A stretch of 62,166 nucleotides of DNA from Scleroderma bovista (taxonomy: Eukaryota; Basidiomycota; Agaricomycetes; Boletales; Sclerodermataceae), in the NCBI GenBank assembly GCA_037178675.1, contig JAYMGJ010000611.1, positions 1 through 62,166 of the forward strand, read 5' to 3'. Below the pieces are notes generated by a model. The model was given only the letters and a program-made list of their open reading frames with translations. It had not been told where the DNA came from and ran no database searches. Below are positions 46,048-57,426 of this stretch, in pieces (position 1 is the first letter of the stretch; every line of letters begins with the position of its first letter). Made by a program: the position numbers and the translations under genes.

Positions 46048-46347
46048 ATGTCTTCCCTCTTTGTCTTTACCTTCCTCACCGCTCTCGTGCTGTTATGTCT
46101 CTGCTCGCCAGCAGTGAGAACGGCTATCTTGGCAGGCGATGATACCCTTGACGCGCATGAGGCCGGGCTCGCAGTCGTCGCGTCGAGTATGTGCTAAGTT
46201 ATCCATGTCTCTCGAATGTTTTTAACGTGGTCCACGGTCAACCCAGGGAATCCTTTCAGAGAAAAAGGTCCTCCCGCCTGTATGGCGAAACTGATAATGC
46301 TGAGACATAAAGTAGGAGCCAAGTGGTCGACCTACTCATTGTACTGA
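46048..46347 (+). CDS. Possible small secreted or membrane peptide (about 79 residues)
   Basis: The start ATG gives MSSLFVFTFLTALVLLCLCS, a strong signal peptide or membrane segment, followed by AILAGDDTLDAHEAGLAVVA. A good donor (GTATGT, 46187) and acceptor (acccag, ending 46246) bound a 60-nt intron. The second exon continues in frame as RNPFREKGPPACMAKLIMLR and ends KWSTYSLY with the stop at 46345-46347. No family is recognised. Without the intron the frame stops at 46197, giving a 49-residue peptide. It lies divergent from tafazzin. A chance open frame is possible, since the evidence is only the hydrophobic start and plausible splice sites. Confidence 0.35.
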
Positions 46348-46757
46348 TGCCTGGCACAGATGCAAACCAGCGCACGCAAACGCAGAAGCCCCGTTCCCGC
46401 ACGCCAACCACGAATCTTCACACATAATCAAACCGCTCGTCCTCGTTCCTCCTGGGTACGATTCGGTAGATCCTTTGGAGGGAAACAATATCATTGAACG
46501 CAACTTATCACCATATCTAACGACCGCGCCCTTCGAGATTCCTTTACGCCCAAATTTTTATTTATCTCGCCAGTATCTTTCATACCCATTCATATTTTTA
46601 CCCTTCGCTTTACATTATACCTATACACCTACCCATCTATTGGCTTCGAACTGTCGATATTCGTTTCATCTTTCTGGGATTTTATGGCGGACTGAAGAAG
46701 TTGAAGAATACGAATATGATGACATACATACAGAAAACTTCCATGCAATCAAAACCG
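46348..46757. other. Intergenic, AT-rich, between the small gene and MRC1
   Basis: About 410 bp. A long plus-strand open frame here (from 46475) is rich in Tyr, Phe and Leu and runs into the antisense of MRC1. I read it as chance, not a gene. Nothing else is seen. Confidence 0.4.
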
Positions 46758-49700
46758 CTAACCAAAGCGACTACTCCTATCGGATACTGTTGATAACATA
46801 CTCCGTGCCTTGGTCAATTTGCCAGGGCCGGCTTTCGAACTCCCAGCGCCATCGCCGACTGTCGATGCTGATCTCAAAGAGCCACCGCCACTCTTCGCTT
46901 TCGCGTGTCCTGTAACAGCCGCCCCGTTCGCTGACCGTCCCGTGCCCTTGTGCTGGTGGGCCATATCTTTTGCCCATGAACGCCACGCCTCCTTCTGGTG
47001 GTCGTTCTCAGTGGATCGCTTCGGTGGCTGTAATGTATTAGGACCATTCCTGATCGGTACGGTCAACCCACTCACCTCCGCGTCGAATTCGACATTGACG
47101 TGGTTCGGCCGGCGCGTCACCGTTCTGTCCGCTCGTTGCATTACAACTTTGACCTTCACACTGTTCTGATCATCGTCCATAGGTTGCTCAGTCCAATTTG
47201 TGTCTGTGGGATCCAATGGTTTAACCTCCTTTAGTAATATATCAGTGAGGCCGTGTGTGTAGCGTCAACTGACAACCTCTTACTGTCAGATTACGCGCCA
47301 CCTTTCTGGCACATTCACGAATTTCATCGACAGTTACGGACTCCCTCTGATCAGGCTCGTCTTCATTATCTTCCATAGGAACGTCTTGCAAGTGTTTGAA
47401 GCTGTCGTCCTCGTCATCAACCAAATCTTGGTGATACGTGTTATAGAAAGCCCGTGTCTCTTCATTTTGGCCTGTAGGGGAGTTAGTGTGTTTTTTTTTC
47501 CTGGTAGGCATGGAGCAATCTGACCGAGGGCTTCGAGGTTGTCACCTTCGATCTTCCGCTTCTTATTCATGCGTCGTCGAATCAGCCGATTCTGGTCTTC
47601 CTCATCATCCTCGTCACTATCGTCATCCAGGTTAACCCCGCGCCCTAGGCGTTTCTTGCGGTGTTTGCCCTCTACGACCTCCTGATGGAACTTTTCGAGC
47701 CGCTGATCGTTTTCCGCCTCGTGTTCTCTAAAGTCACCTGTTTGACCATATAGTTCATCCTGTTGTCCATATCACGTACCTAAACTTCTCTTGTACAAGA
47801 TCGGGTCGTTCAGTTTCCACATCCATGGAGGCATCATCCACAAGGCCCTCTAAGACCTTGTCTTGGTCGTCGTCGTCTTCCTCTCCCTCGTCGCCCTTCT
47901 TGGAAGCACCAAAACCGAGCATCTCATCCTCGTCAGATTCTTCAGCCTCAGCGGCAACAAACTCAGAATTCTTTAGCTTCTCTTTTGGCGCCTTGTCGAC
48001 TTTTGCGGCCTTTCCAAGAATGTCGAAGGCATTGACCTTGGAAGTGCCCGCAGTTATGGGCTCTGATGTAATCCCAGACTCCAGTTCATTGCGCCGGATG
48101 ATACGCTTCCTTGGCTGAGGTCCCGACTGAGGTTCCGGTGAGGACTGTGTGGACATGAACGACAGCGTGCGAAGTGGTGTGCGTTCTGCTATCTGTTGGA
48201 TAGGGTCTAACTGGGTTCCAAGATACGTCGAAGTCTGTGAAGGCGCTATGCGATAAATCTCAGGACTGGACGCTTCGGGACGCGTTTGAGTGAGGAATCT
48301 GGATGACCGTCAGCAATCTGAATCCGTGGATGCTATTCTCCAACCCGTACCCATGGTCATTCACGTATAGTACTTCCTTTGATTTTTGCACCTTCTGGGC
48401 GGCAGCTACAATGTATTCTTGCTCCTTTTCGAAGATCATGTCCGCCTTGCGACGGAGTGTACCACTGATTTCCAAGGCAGGTTGCAGTCCTACATCGAGC
48501 GTCAACGACAGTTCTTTTCCACTTGAACTTGCAAGCTTCTGAGGCCCCGTATCATCGTCCTGTGCAAGTCCAAGGGCATCAAAACTTGGAGCAGAAATTG
48601 ACGAAGTCTATGTAAACTAACCGAGAAAAACTGCGAAAGCCCATTGACGGGTTTAAAGAGTGCCAGCGAAGGCCCAGGACTACCCTTCTTGTTTGTCTCC
48701 ATGAACGATGGCAAAAGGATCTGCGGCTTGAAACCAAGGACATCGTTCTCATCGTTCTCCCCTTCGAAAGAGACCTGGCTCAGTCGTCTGGTACGTTCAC
48801 TCCGTAAGCTTGCGGGTGACTCCAGGCCCTGCTTCAAGGACGGTGATGTACAAGGTGGCGATGAATGTCCACTCTGAAGGAGGCGTTCGGTGAAAGGGAG
48901 TTGGGCTGCAGATGGAGAGAAAGAGAATGGATCGTCGTCCTCCCTTGGGAGGTCCTTCAGAGGAAATCTCATGGTCTCCCTGGGGGAGGTTACCATGTCG
49001 GTCGAGTCCGTCGGTAGAGAAACATTTGACAAACTTGGCCAGACACCGCTTTCGGGACGGAAGAGCGAGCCCATCCTCGATCCTGATGCTGTCCGTGTCG
49101 ACATAGGTGAATGCCGGACAACAGCCTTGTTTTCCTTGTCCTCGCTACGATCGAACATGAGCTTCGTATTGTTCTCCTTATCGTTCTCATCTTCTGTATG
49201 CGAGTCTGCGGAGGACATCAAATCGCGGTGTTCTGAGAGGCCTCCGGTTCCAGAGGTACCTCCTGCGGGCAGCAAGCTTGGCATTCCAAACTGCTCGCTG
49301 TCCTCGTCATCGGAACCCAGGATTACCCTTGCAGACCTGCGCACGCCTGACTTACGGCCCACCGGGACGGGTTCATCGTCTTCGTTTGTTAGCTGGCCGG
49401 CCGTGTCCGAAGCTGCATTGTTGTCTTCCTGATCTAGAATGGTGTCAGTTTCATCGCCCCCCATGTCTGGTGGATCCGGGGTTGCAGAACCTCGGAGACT
49501 GGGTGTATAATCTTCGTCGCTTTCGTCAGTACCTTCCGCATCATCCGCTTCCGCCTTCAGTGCCTGCTCGGCATAAGCACCAAGTGTCTGGGAGAGCGAT
49601 GTCTGTGCTTCGTCGCCACCATCTTTCCGAAGAACTCGCCCGCCTCTCTGCTTCCACTCGTCTTCTCGCTGTTTGATCATTTTCAACTTCTCCCGTTCGT

Positions 49701-51444
49701 GTTGTTCCATTATCATGCGATCGAGCTGCTGCTTCGTCAGGGGCTCTTTATCATCCTTACTGCGTACAAAGGTGGGTTTCGCGAACTGTTTTAAGTGTTG
49801 TTCAGAAAGCGTCGGAGGTAGCCCCGACTTTGAGCGACTGTCGGACGCCTTAGACATGCCCTTAGGGCCTATCGCCATAGACAACACTTTCTTCTTGATA
49901 GGGCTCTGCTTGGTCTTGTCTGCTCTTCGCTTCGCAGCCTCCTCACGAGCGACGAGGTGCATGTCGTCCTTGACAATTTCGAGGTCGTCGTCTTCCTCAC
50001 TGACATTTGAAGGACCGCTTGTTCTGTTCTGCAATAGTGCCAACTTCTTCGCCTGCAGACTTTGTCTCAAGTCTTCCTCTTTGCGCCTTTCCCGTTCCTG
50101 GTGGGCAATGTCTCCAATTGTAGGCATTTCCTCGTCAGAGGATTCCGCAGCAGCAGCGAGTAGCTTGTCACTTGCAGGAGTTCCTACCCTGTGAACAGGA
50201 CCGAGAATCGGTGGTGCCAGAAGGCCCGTAGGTTTGCCGAACAAACTGTCTTGTGCTGAGTTTGGAGAGGAAAACTTCTCGATGGGATCCGAGGATAACT
50301 CTACAGGGATTGTCGTATTTGGTGTTTGGATGGCAGACTTCAGGAGACTGAGAAGAACCCCTGTCAGTACTCTGACGCAATCAAAAACCACAGGGCCTTA
50401 ACTGGACGCGTGCAAAAAATGCGGACTTTGTGTACTTTGCTTGGTCTGTACGGGCAACATTGATAGAACGACTGGCAGCAATGCGTGTTGATTCTATGTT
50501 AGCCTGGCGACGCTCTTTCTTAGTTGGTGCCTGTCACCATGGAAGTCAACAAACAGCACACGGAAGATATATAGAAAGGAGTGCACCTTTGTCTTGAGAC
50601 GAGTGGAGGTTTCCCTTCGCTTTCCCTTACTCTCTGACCTCGATATGGCACTTCCGGAGGGATCATCACTGTTGAACTGAAGAGGCTGAACATCCCGAAC
50701 GGGTGCCTTGGCTTTGGCTTTACCGCTCTTCTTTACCGTGGACATCTCGAACTCGGAGGTGGGTGGCGTTGGTGGAGAATGAAGATGGGGTGTGTTAATG
50801 CTATGACGGACTGGGGAAACGGAGGATGAATCGCTACGAGGGTCCTGCTCAGAGTCTGATGCCACCCGTCGTTTGGTGCGTCCTCGTGCTCGCTTGGTGA
50901 CGAGTGGGGAATTATCAAATGAATCTACCGTGGGGTGTAGAGACGGCGAAGTTGGTGATGACAATGAGCCACTGAAGGGGTCCTCGGAGGCACGATCCAT
51001 GTCACAGGGAATGGATGTGGCGTCCGCCATCGGGTCTTGTGGCAAAGGCCCAGCGACTTCAGCCGGCAACGGCGATGAGAGCAATGATTTAGCACGTAAA
51101 GACGGGGAGATGTGCACGTCGCCCTTGTCGAATTTTTCATCTAGCTCCTTCATCTGGCGCCTAAAGTCGAACTGAAAGCGAGACGATACTCCGGGGCTGT
51201 CCGAGTCGTCGTCAGAGGAGATGGGCGGTGAGCGTCGCGGTGTCTGCTGGACGGACAACATAATCTGGTCTGCGGTGGCACCCTTACTCTGCTCTTGTTG
51301 TTCGGTGGCCATTCGTGCATTTGGCAGGGCACCCTGGATGTCGTGGTGCTCGTTTCTGGCTCTACCATAGGTAAATGTGGAACGTTTCGTGAGTTGTTCT
51401 GTGGATGGGGACGTGTCTCTTAGAGTGTTGTCTGCGGTGTCCAT
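46758..51444 (-). CDS. MRC1: Replication checkpoint mediator MRC1 (Claspin)
   Basis: Mrc1 travels with the replication fork and relays ATR/Mec1 signals to the Rad53/Chk1-type kinase. The N-terminal 300 residues are disordered and Ser/Pro-rich. Then come TKKERRQANIESTRIAASRS, a helical charged region (KKVLSMAIGPKGMSKASDSR; IMEQHEREKLKMIKQREDEW), a long acidic segment, and the MRC1-like domain: MLGFGASKKGDEGEEDDDDQ, FHQEVVEGKHRKKRLGRGVN, RLIRRRMNKKRKIEGDNLEA, NEETRAFYNTYHQDLVDDED. SQ/TQ sites suited to checkpoint phosphorylation include SLSQTLG, RLSQVSF and GLSQFFS. The C-terminus is basic and ends TVSDRSSRFG, stop 46758-46760. The start is the ATG at 51442-51444. The assignment rests on the MRC1-like domain and overall layout; several introns (near 47220, 47480, 47740, 48250, 48600, 50400, 50540) are approximate. 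Confidence 0.82.
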
Positions 51445-51873
51445 GTCGCGGGGAGGAGAGAACAAGGCAGCAGGCTCAGCCTCGCTTGGTTGTGGGATGG
51501 TGCAATGCCGTGGTATGGTGGGTGTGACATCCCACGACGTGACACTTCGTCATCAGACGCGTCGCGACGCGTCTTTGCTTTATGTAACCCAACCGTCTCA
51601 CGTACACACCGGAAATATGTACTTTCAGAGGCAATGTGAAAGAGCTGTGAGTTGGCCATTACTCAAGAGACGAGTTGTTGCAACGAAAGTGGGTCGAAAG
51701 GCACAGTGAACCCCCCGCTTGTTTGGAATAGGCTGTAACTCGCCTGTTTATTAGGGACCTCATAATCCGAGAATGGCAACTGTACAGTTTTACCGCCACA
51801 GCCCCGGCAACTTCCATGCGAACATAGGACACATCCATCCATCAAGTCTCCCCAGTCCTCAAGATCCCTCAAG
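51445..51873. promoter_or_regulatory. Divergent region, MRC1 and RPL3
   Basis: 429 bp between the MRC1 and RPL3 start codons. It contains several T-rich and CT-rich stretches but no motif that I can name, and should hold the strong ribosomal-protein promoter. Confidence 0.4.
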
Positions 51874-53372
51874 ATGAGGTGAGTGTCGACTGGATCTATG
51901 TCTGACTGACAAAGGCTCACCGTTTCAATCCTTTCAAGTCACCGTAAGGTTCGTCCCAGGAAATATGGTGTATCTCTGCACTCGAATAACTTTTGATTGA
52001 AATAGTACGAGGCACCTCGTCACGGGTCACTTGGCTTCCTTCCCCGTAAGCGTGCTGCCCGCCACCGGGGCAAGGTCAAGTCGTTCCCCAGGGTCTGTTT
52101 CCCTACAAACACGTAGTAGTTTTGTTTTTAAACAATTTTCTCAGGATGATCCCAAAAAACCTGTCCACCTAACCGCATTCATGGGCTACAAGGCTGGTAT
52201 GACCCATATTGTCCGCGAACTCGACCGACCAGGATCCAGTACGTTGTCCAAATTTAGACTCCCAAAACTAATCATTGACTTGCGCACTTCAGAGATGCAC
52301 AAGCGCGAGATCGTCGAGGCAGTTACAATCATCGAGACACCACCACTCGTTGTCGTCGGTGTCGTCGGTTACGTTGAAACTCCTCGCGGTCTACGCACCC
52401 TCACCACCGTCTGGGCCTCCCACCTCTCGGACGCAGTCAAACGCCGCTTCTACAAGAACTGGTACCGCTCGAAGAAGAAGGCCTTCACCCGCTATGCCAA
52501 GAAGCACGCCGAGGACGGCGGAAAGTCCACCGCACGCGAACTCGAGCGTATCCGCAAATACTGCACCGTCGTCCGTGTTCTCGCACACACCCAGATCCGC
52601 GAGACCGGCCTCGGTCAAAAGAAGGCACATCTTATGGAGATCCAGGTCAACGGTGGTTCAGTCGCTGACAAGGTCGACTTTGCATATGGCCTCTTCGAGA
52701 AGCCAGTCGAGGTCCCCACTGTCTTCGAACAGAATGAAGTTATTGACGTCATCGCCGTTACCAAGGGTCATGGTTTCGAGGGTGTCACTCACCGTTGGGG
52801 CACCAAGAAGCTTCCTCGCAAGACTCACAAGGGTCTCCGCAAGGTTGCTTGTATCGGTGCATGGCATCCTTCCAAGGTCATGTTCTCCGTCGCCCGTGCT
52901 GGTCAAAGTGCGTAACTTCCTCGCAAGCCTATGTCGTGAAGTTACTGATCGTTTATGCAGATGGCTACCACCACCGTACTGAGATCAACAAGAAGATCTA
53001 TCGCATCGGTCGACATGATGATGACGCCAACGCATCCACGGAGTCAGATATCACGACGAAGAGAATTACCCCCATGGGTGGCTTCCCCCACTATGGTGTG
53101 GTGAATAACGACTTCTTGATGCTGAAAGGCTCAATTCCTGGTACCAAGAAACGTGTGATTACCCTCCGCAAGTCTCTCATGGTTCACACTTCTCGTCGGG
53201 ATCTCGAGAAGATCGACCTCAAGTTCATCGACACATCCTCGAAGTTCGGTGTAAGTGTGATGGTTGTATTTTGTGGGAGCTTGTCATTTATACGATTGAA
53301 ACATAGCACGGATCCTTCCAAACAGATGCAGAAAAGGCTGCGTTCTTGGGAACGCTCAAAGTCAAGGCTTAG
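51874..53372 (+). CDS. RPL3: 60S ribosomal protein L3 (uL3)
   Basis: Essential protein near the peptidyl-transferase centre of the large subunit. The 5' end is split into tiny exons: ATGAG (51874-51878), a 10-nt exon TCACCGTAAG (51939-51948), then 52006-52092. Joined they give [20 protein letters not shown], the invariant L3 start. Then follow [129 protein letters not shown] and the C-terminal exon [20 protein letters not shown], then A and the stop at 53370-53372. The codons are strongly biased to C-ending forms (GTC, CGC, AAG), unlike its neighbours, as expected for a highly expressed gene. Confidence 0.96.
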
Positions 53373-53862
53373 TGGCATCATCTCCATATTACTTAGGCAC
53401 TATGTATCCTACCTTTTTTTTCACACATTATGTCCTGCTGCATATGCCAATGCCACCGCTTTCTGTATGGTTTGGTGAAAAATGGGACGCCGTTGGCGGG
53501 TTCCGCGAACAGTTTCCCGGTGCGAGTGGTCTTGTAAACCCACGAATCTGGTGGTTTTATCCTCCGATTCAATACAGCTGAGCTAGGACGAGTGCATTTG
53601 CGTGAGGAGAGTCCCGTGCTGTGAACAAGGTGCCCAGCTACCGTGCCAACGGCCTTGTTCTATCATTAAGCACAGTGTTCTCAAGGCGCGTGTTGACCTA
53701 CTTGGAGCTTTGTTTAGGGAAACTCAGAGGAAAAGGAAACTGCTTCTTGAAAGTACATATGTCTACATTCATCGACACCAACTTTCAAAACAACAAGATA
53801 ATAGAAAAAATAACAAGCGCATGGATATCTATCCGCCCGCCTTATTTGTGGTTCTGAATGCT
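53373..53862. other. Intergenic, 3' flanks of RPL3 and DFR1
   Basis: 490 bp between two convergent stop codons. Short open frames only; an AT-rich stretch near 53770-53830. It probably contains both 3' untranslated regions. Confidence 0.5.
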
Positions 53863-54542
53863 CTATAATTTCACCCACATCTGAATTTCGAACTTCACAT
53901 CACCCTCCCTTTGAATACCCTTTGGGATTTTAAAATCTCCCACATTAGCCCAAGCGACAAACTCTTCATAAGACGCCCTCCTCCAAGGAGACCCCTCGTG
54001 TAAGAAGGCGGGAAGGAAGACATCACAATGATAGTCCGGTTCATAGATGCGAGTCAGAATGATGCGATCTGCCAGTAAAGATGGCTCTGAAGTGGAGCCG
54101 AATCCAAGGGTTTCCCTAAAGAGCGAGGATCCCCCCATAATGAAAAGACGGTGTACGTCCGGGCGTGACTCGAGCTCATCCACGGCTGTCTGTAAGTCTA
54201 GAAAAGACTCGGTTTCAGTACTCTGGGCCGATGCATCATTCGCGGGAGCCCTTGTAAGTCAGAGTGTTAGGTTCAAGCATTCGAGGGAAGTACGCCTTGG
54301 ACATACAGGGGGAATTCGCTATTACGACTCAGCACAGCGTTCAGCCGGTTTTTGAGGGGGCGATTCGGGATGCTTTCCCAAGTCCCCCTACCCATGATCA
54401 GGGCATTGAATTTGCCATCTGGCGCAGCGGATGTGATATGACTGAAGCATGAGAGGTCCTTGCGGATATGCCACGGTATCGTGCCGTTTCGACCAATACC
54501 ATTGGACGGTGTAGCAGCAACCATGATCGTCAAGCCCGACAT
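53863..54542 (-). CDS. DFR1: Dihydrofolate reductase
   Basis: Reduces dihydrofolate to tetrahydrofolate with NADPH. The start gives MSGLTIMVAATPSNGIGRNG, then TIPWHIRKDLSCFSHITS, with the conserved GIGxNGxIPWxxxxDL loop. NALIMGRGTWESIPNRPLKN follows (the NADPH-binding MGRxTWESIP motif), and after an intron (about 54255-54308, GTATGT...ACAAG) HRLFIMGGSSLFRETL with the GG dinucleotide site, ADRIILTRIYEPDYHCDVF and FLPAF, ending VKFEIQMWVKL at the stop 53863-53865. The active-site acidic residue is in the RKDL segment. Length is about 205 residues, normal for fungal DHFR. Confidence 0.92.
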
Positions 54543-55514
54543 TGTTGAGGGAGTGGTTGGGGAATGAGTGAACCGAACGTGAACCGAAAGGTAGCACTTA
54601 TATAGTGCTTTTGGAAGCCGAATAGTAAGATTACGATAGGAAATTCGGGTGCACACGGGAAGCAAATGTTTCCTACAGCCGACAGAGAGCACCTTCCCAG
54701 AACGTCTCGAGGATATTATCGAGCGTGCCCGGAGTGTGTATGGTACAGCACTGTTCTCGGAGATGCATGATTAAGGCTTTGGGACAGTTTGGCCCTGTAA
54801 AATCCGTCGTAGACGGCGATTCGTCGAGCGTGCATGTTCTGTCGCAGAAAGTGAGCATAATGCTGACTGTGACGAAGACAATTAATTACTTGGTACATAC
54901 GTTTTGCCTTCTGACCATGGTCAGTCTACTCCTCCCAGACCTATTTATTGTTTTTCCTTATTCGTGTGCGACGCACGCTCGCTGGGCAACTTCCCCTGGC
55001 CATGCTTTCCATGACCAAAGACACCAGCACCGTCGTTTACGGAACACGCACGCGAAAACAAGCCAACTGCTGCTAAAAGCGATATGTAGCCTCAGACAAC
55101 AAGAAGCCAAGAAACACACCCCGGTCATTGTCATCAACTACTTCAAGAATCGGAGCCGCTGAGGGAGAAACACCATGCGGACCTCGGGCGCTCGTTGAAA
55201 CCATGATATTCGAGAAAACGACAATTTCCAGTGCGAGTGACCTTGTTAAACAGAGTGAATAGGCCCTTACCGCAGTGCCAGGCTGTCTAGCAGTATGAGA
55301 CTTGCAAAGCTTAGGTAGTTGTCAAAATCAAAAACGCGCGTGCACGTGCAGTGACTTTGTGACTTGATCGAGCAGTAGTCGCCAAACATTCAACCCGACC
55401 ACATCTGCAGGGGTCAACTCGTCGTCGTCGGTGCCAGTCGCGGTAGGTCTGATCATCGCCGTTCGTTCCAAGGACTAAGGATGTACCACTCAAGGATGAC
55501 TGCGCTGGATACAT
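54543..55514. other. Divergent intergenic region, DFR1 and the PPR gene
   Basis: About 970 bp, the longest gap without a clear homologue. Open frames on both strands (for example 54725-55162 plus) have no recognisable pattern and no good splice partners. No repeat or RNA gene is seen. Confidence 0.45.
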
Positions 55515-57308
55515 ATGCTTATAGGGTCCACGTCGGGCCTCGGATTGTCGCCTGCACCGTCTACTTTGCCATGCCGCCTCCGTCAAGCTCAGCAACTCTT
55601 TCTCCGCGGAAAATTTGCCCAATGCACTCGAGTATCCCGACATCGAGTAGCTCAGTATGTGAGTGGGGGCGAAAATGGCGTGTCTGGTCATCACAGCGAA
55701 CGCGATGTTGGGACGAACCCTGTCAGCAAAAACGGCTCTGTGCTGTCCATCCAAACGTCTTTACCACTGAAGCGGACTCGCGAGTCGAAATCTGGGGGTC
55801 TTCCAAGCCGTATAAAAGACTACGCGGCCGCCGTCGACATCGGCTCGCGTCCCGCTGGGACGGGTTCGAAGACGCCCCACTTGGAGCAAAAATCACAATC
55901 ACAACCCATGCAAGATGCAGAACAGACCCGCCAGAGACTTCTCGCTATCCTACTCACGGCTCCAACTATCCCCGAGGCCTGGAAAGCATACGAGGTCCTA
56001 ATAACCCAGTTTCCATACGACCCCCTTCAGAAACCCACCATACCATACCGTCACCTCCACCGACTAGCCCGCCTGCTAGCATCTTCCCAACCCCGGAGAC
56101 GTCGCCTCTTCCTCCAGCTGTCTTCTGTCCTGGCGACTCTTCGCAGGACAGGTGGTCATGTTTGGACATGGGAATGGAACGCGTTGATCGATTGTGCAGG
56201 AAAGTATTGGCGGAAAACGACAATGGCAGACTATAGGATTGCCCTAGACATCTTCCACGAGATGACTGCGCAGCTGCGTCCTGCCGAAAACTCACTTTCT
56301 CCCGCCCCTCTGCATTCATCTTCTTCGTCCACCACAACGCGTCCGCGTCCGCGTCCACCCCCAGCCGAACCGGACATCGTCACATACACCACCCTTCTGG
56401 ACCTTGCCCGCCGCTCACAGCTACCCAGCGCCATCCGCCACGCTCTGAGCCTTCTCCGATCGTCGGGCCTATCTGCCAATCGAACGACCTACTTGACCAT
56501 GCTCGCCTTCTACGCCCGGACAAACCGGCGGACCGGGCTCCGATCCATCATGCGCACGATGGACGAGCAGGGCATGGAGCTCGGTCTCGACGGTCTCAAT
56601 ATCTGCATATGGGGATTTGCCAGCAACAGGCGCATCGACCTCGCGCTGGCGATCTATCGCGTTCTTCGCAGCAATGTCGCGCCTGACACGGGTCCTCACC
56701 TTGGTGGTGGGGACGACGATATTGCTACGGTGGTTCGCTACTTGCGCGAGGCGGAAGGCATCACCGTACCGGCCTCGGTTGGCCCAGACAAGATCATTTA
56801 TACGTGCTTGATCCAGTGTTTGGCATATCAGGGACACATGACTCAGGCGCTCACTATCTTCCTGGACATGCTCTCCAACCCGGAGGTCCAAGGTCAGACG
56901 CCCGCCAGCAAACATGCGGGCGTGCCGCTCTGTTATCCCCCATCCATGGGGGTGTTTCGAGCGGTCTTCCTTGGATTTCGTCTACATGCGCGCAAGCCTT
57001 GCAGCCTCACGAGCAATTTGGGTACCAATCCTCCACTTGAAGGTCTCTGCAATCCGTCGCTCTGGAACCTGGAGAATCTTAAACTGGCCTTTAAGGCCTT
57101 TATGGATCTCCCCAAGGACAAAGTACCCGGCGAGCGGGTGTTGTATTGGATCATGGTCTCGTTTGTCAAACTGGGCGGCAATGATCAACATCTTTTGCGC
57201 CAAGTATGGGAGCAGCTGGAGGGCAAGTACAGCCAGTACAACCGTCGTTGGAGTAAGCGATTACTACGGATGAAGAGGGTGATTTATTCGTCGCCCAAGG
57301 GCCAGTGA
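55515..57308 (+). CDS. Pentatricopeptide-repeat-like mitochondrial protein
   Basis: An unbroken frame of 597 codons, unusual here for having no intron. The N-terminus (LPCRLRQAQQLFLRG, RVSRHRVAQYVSGG) is basic and low in acid, like a mitochondrial targeting peptide. Helical pairs with PPR spacing follow: WEWNALIDCAGKYWRKTT, PDIVTYTTLLDLARRSQL, NRTTYLTMLAFYARTNRRTG, LDGLNICIWGFASNRRIDLA, DKIIYTCLIQCLAYQGHMTQ and ERVLYWIMVSFVKLGGNDQH. A Ser/Thr/Arg/Pro low-complexity stretch (56290-56370) breaks the array. PPR proteins bind organellar RNA and act in its processing, stability or translation; the RNA target cannot be read from this sequence. No fungal ortholog name is assigned. Confidence 0.78.
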   Translation: MLIGSTSGLGLSPAPSTLPCRLRQAQQLFLRGKFAQCTRVSRHRVAQYVSGGENGVSGHHSERDVGTNPVSKNGSVLSIQTSLPLKRTRESKSGGLPSRIKDYAAAVDIGSRPAGTGSKTPHLEQKSQSQPMQDAEQTRQRLLAILLTAPTIPEAWKAYEVLITQFPYDPLQKPTIPYRHLHRLARLLASSQPRRRRLFLQLSSVLATLRRTGGHVWTWEWNALIDCAGKYWRKTTMADYRIALDIFHEMTAQLRPAENSLSPAPLHSSSSSTTTRPRPRPPPAEPDIVTYTTLLDLARRSQLPSAIRHALSLLRSSGLSANRTTYLTMLAFYARTNRRTGLRSIMRTMDEQGMELGLDGLNICIWGFASNRRIDLALAIYRVLRSNVAPDTGPHLGGGDDDIATVVRYLREAEGITVPASVGPDKIIYTCLIQCLAYQGHMTQALTIFLDMLSNPEVQGQTPASKHAGVPLCYPPSMGVFRAVFLGFRLHARKPCSLTSNLGTNPPLEGLCNPSLWNLENLKLAFKAFMDLPKDKVPGERVLYWIMVSFVKLGGNDQHLLRQVWEQLEGKYSQYNRRWSKRLLRMKRVIYSSPKGQ

Positions 57309-57426
57309 GCACGGTAGACAACTAGATTGATTCCCATTTCTACACAACGACGCAGCCTATACACCATCCCTGATTGTTTAATATACATTCATGCACAAGG
57401 TCTCTGGGGGCTATTGTTCCGGACTA

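Noticed and set aside
46475..46915. A 146-codon plus-strand open frame before MRC1
   Set aside because: Composition rich in Tyr, Phe and Leu from AT-rich DNA, and its second half overlaps the MRC1 C-terminus in antisense. No motif.
30181..54542. FOL2 and DFR1 in the same window as a folate gene cluster
   Set aside because: They lie more than 22 kb apart with at least six unrelated genes between them.
54725..55162. A 145-codon plus-strand open frame between DFR1 and the PPR gene
   Set aside because: No domain, no signal, no splice partners, and no protein-like pattern of conserved residues.
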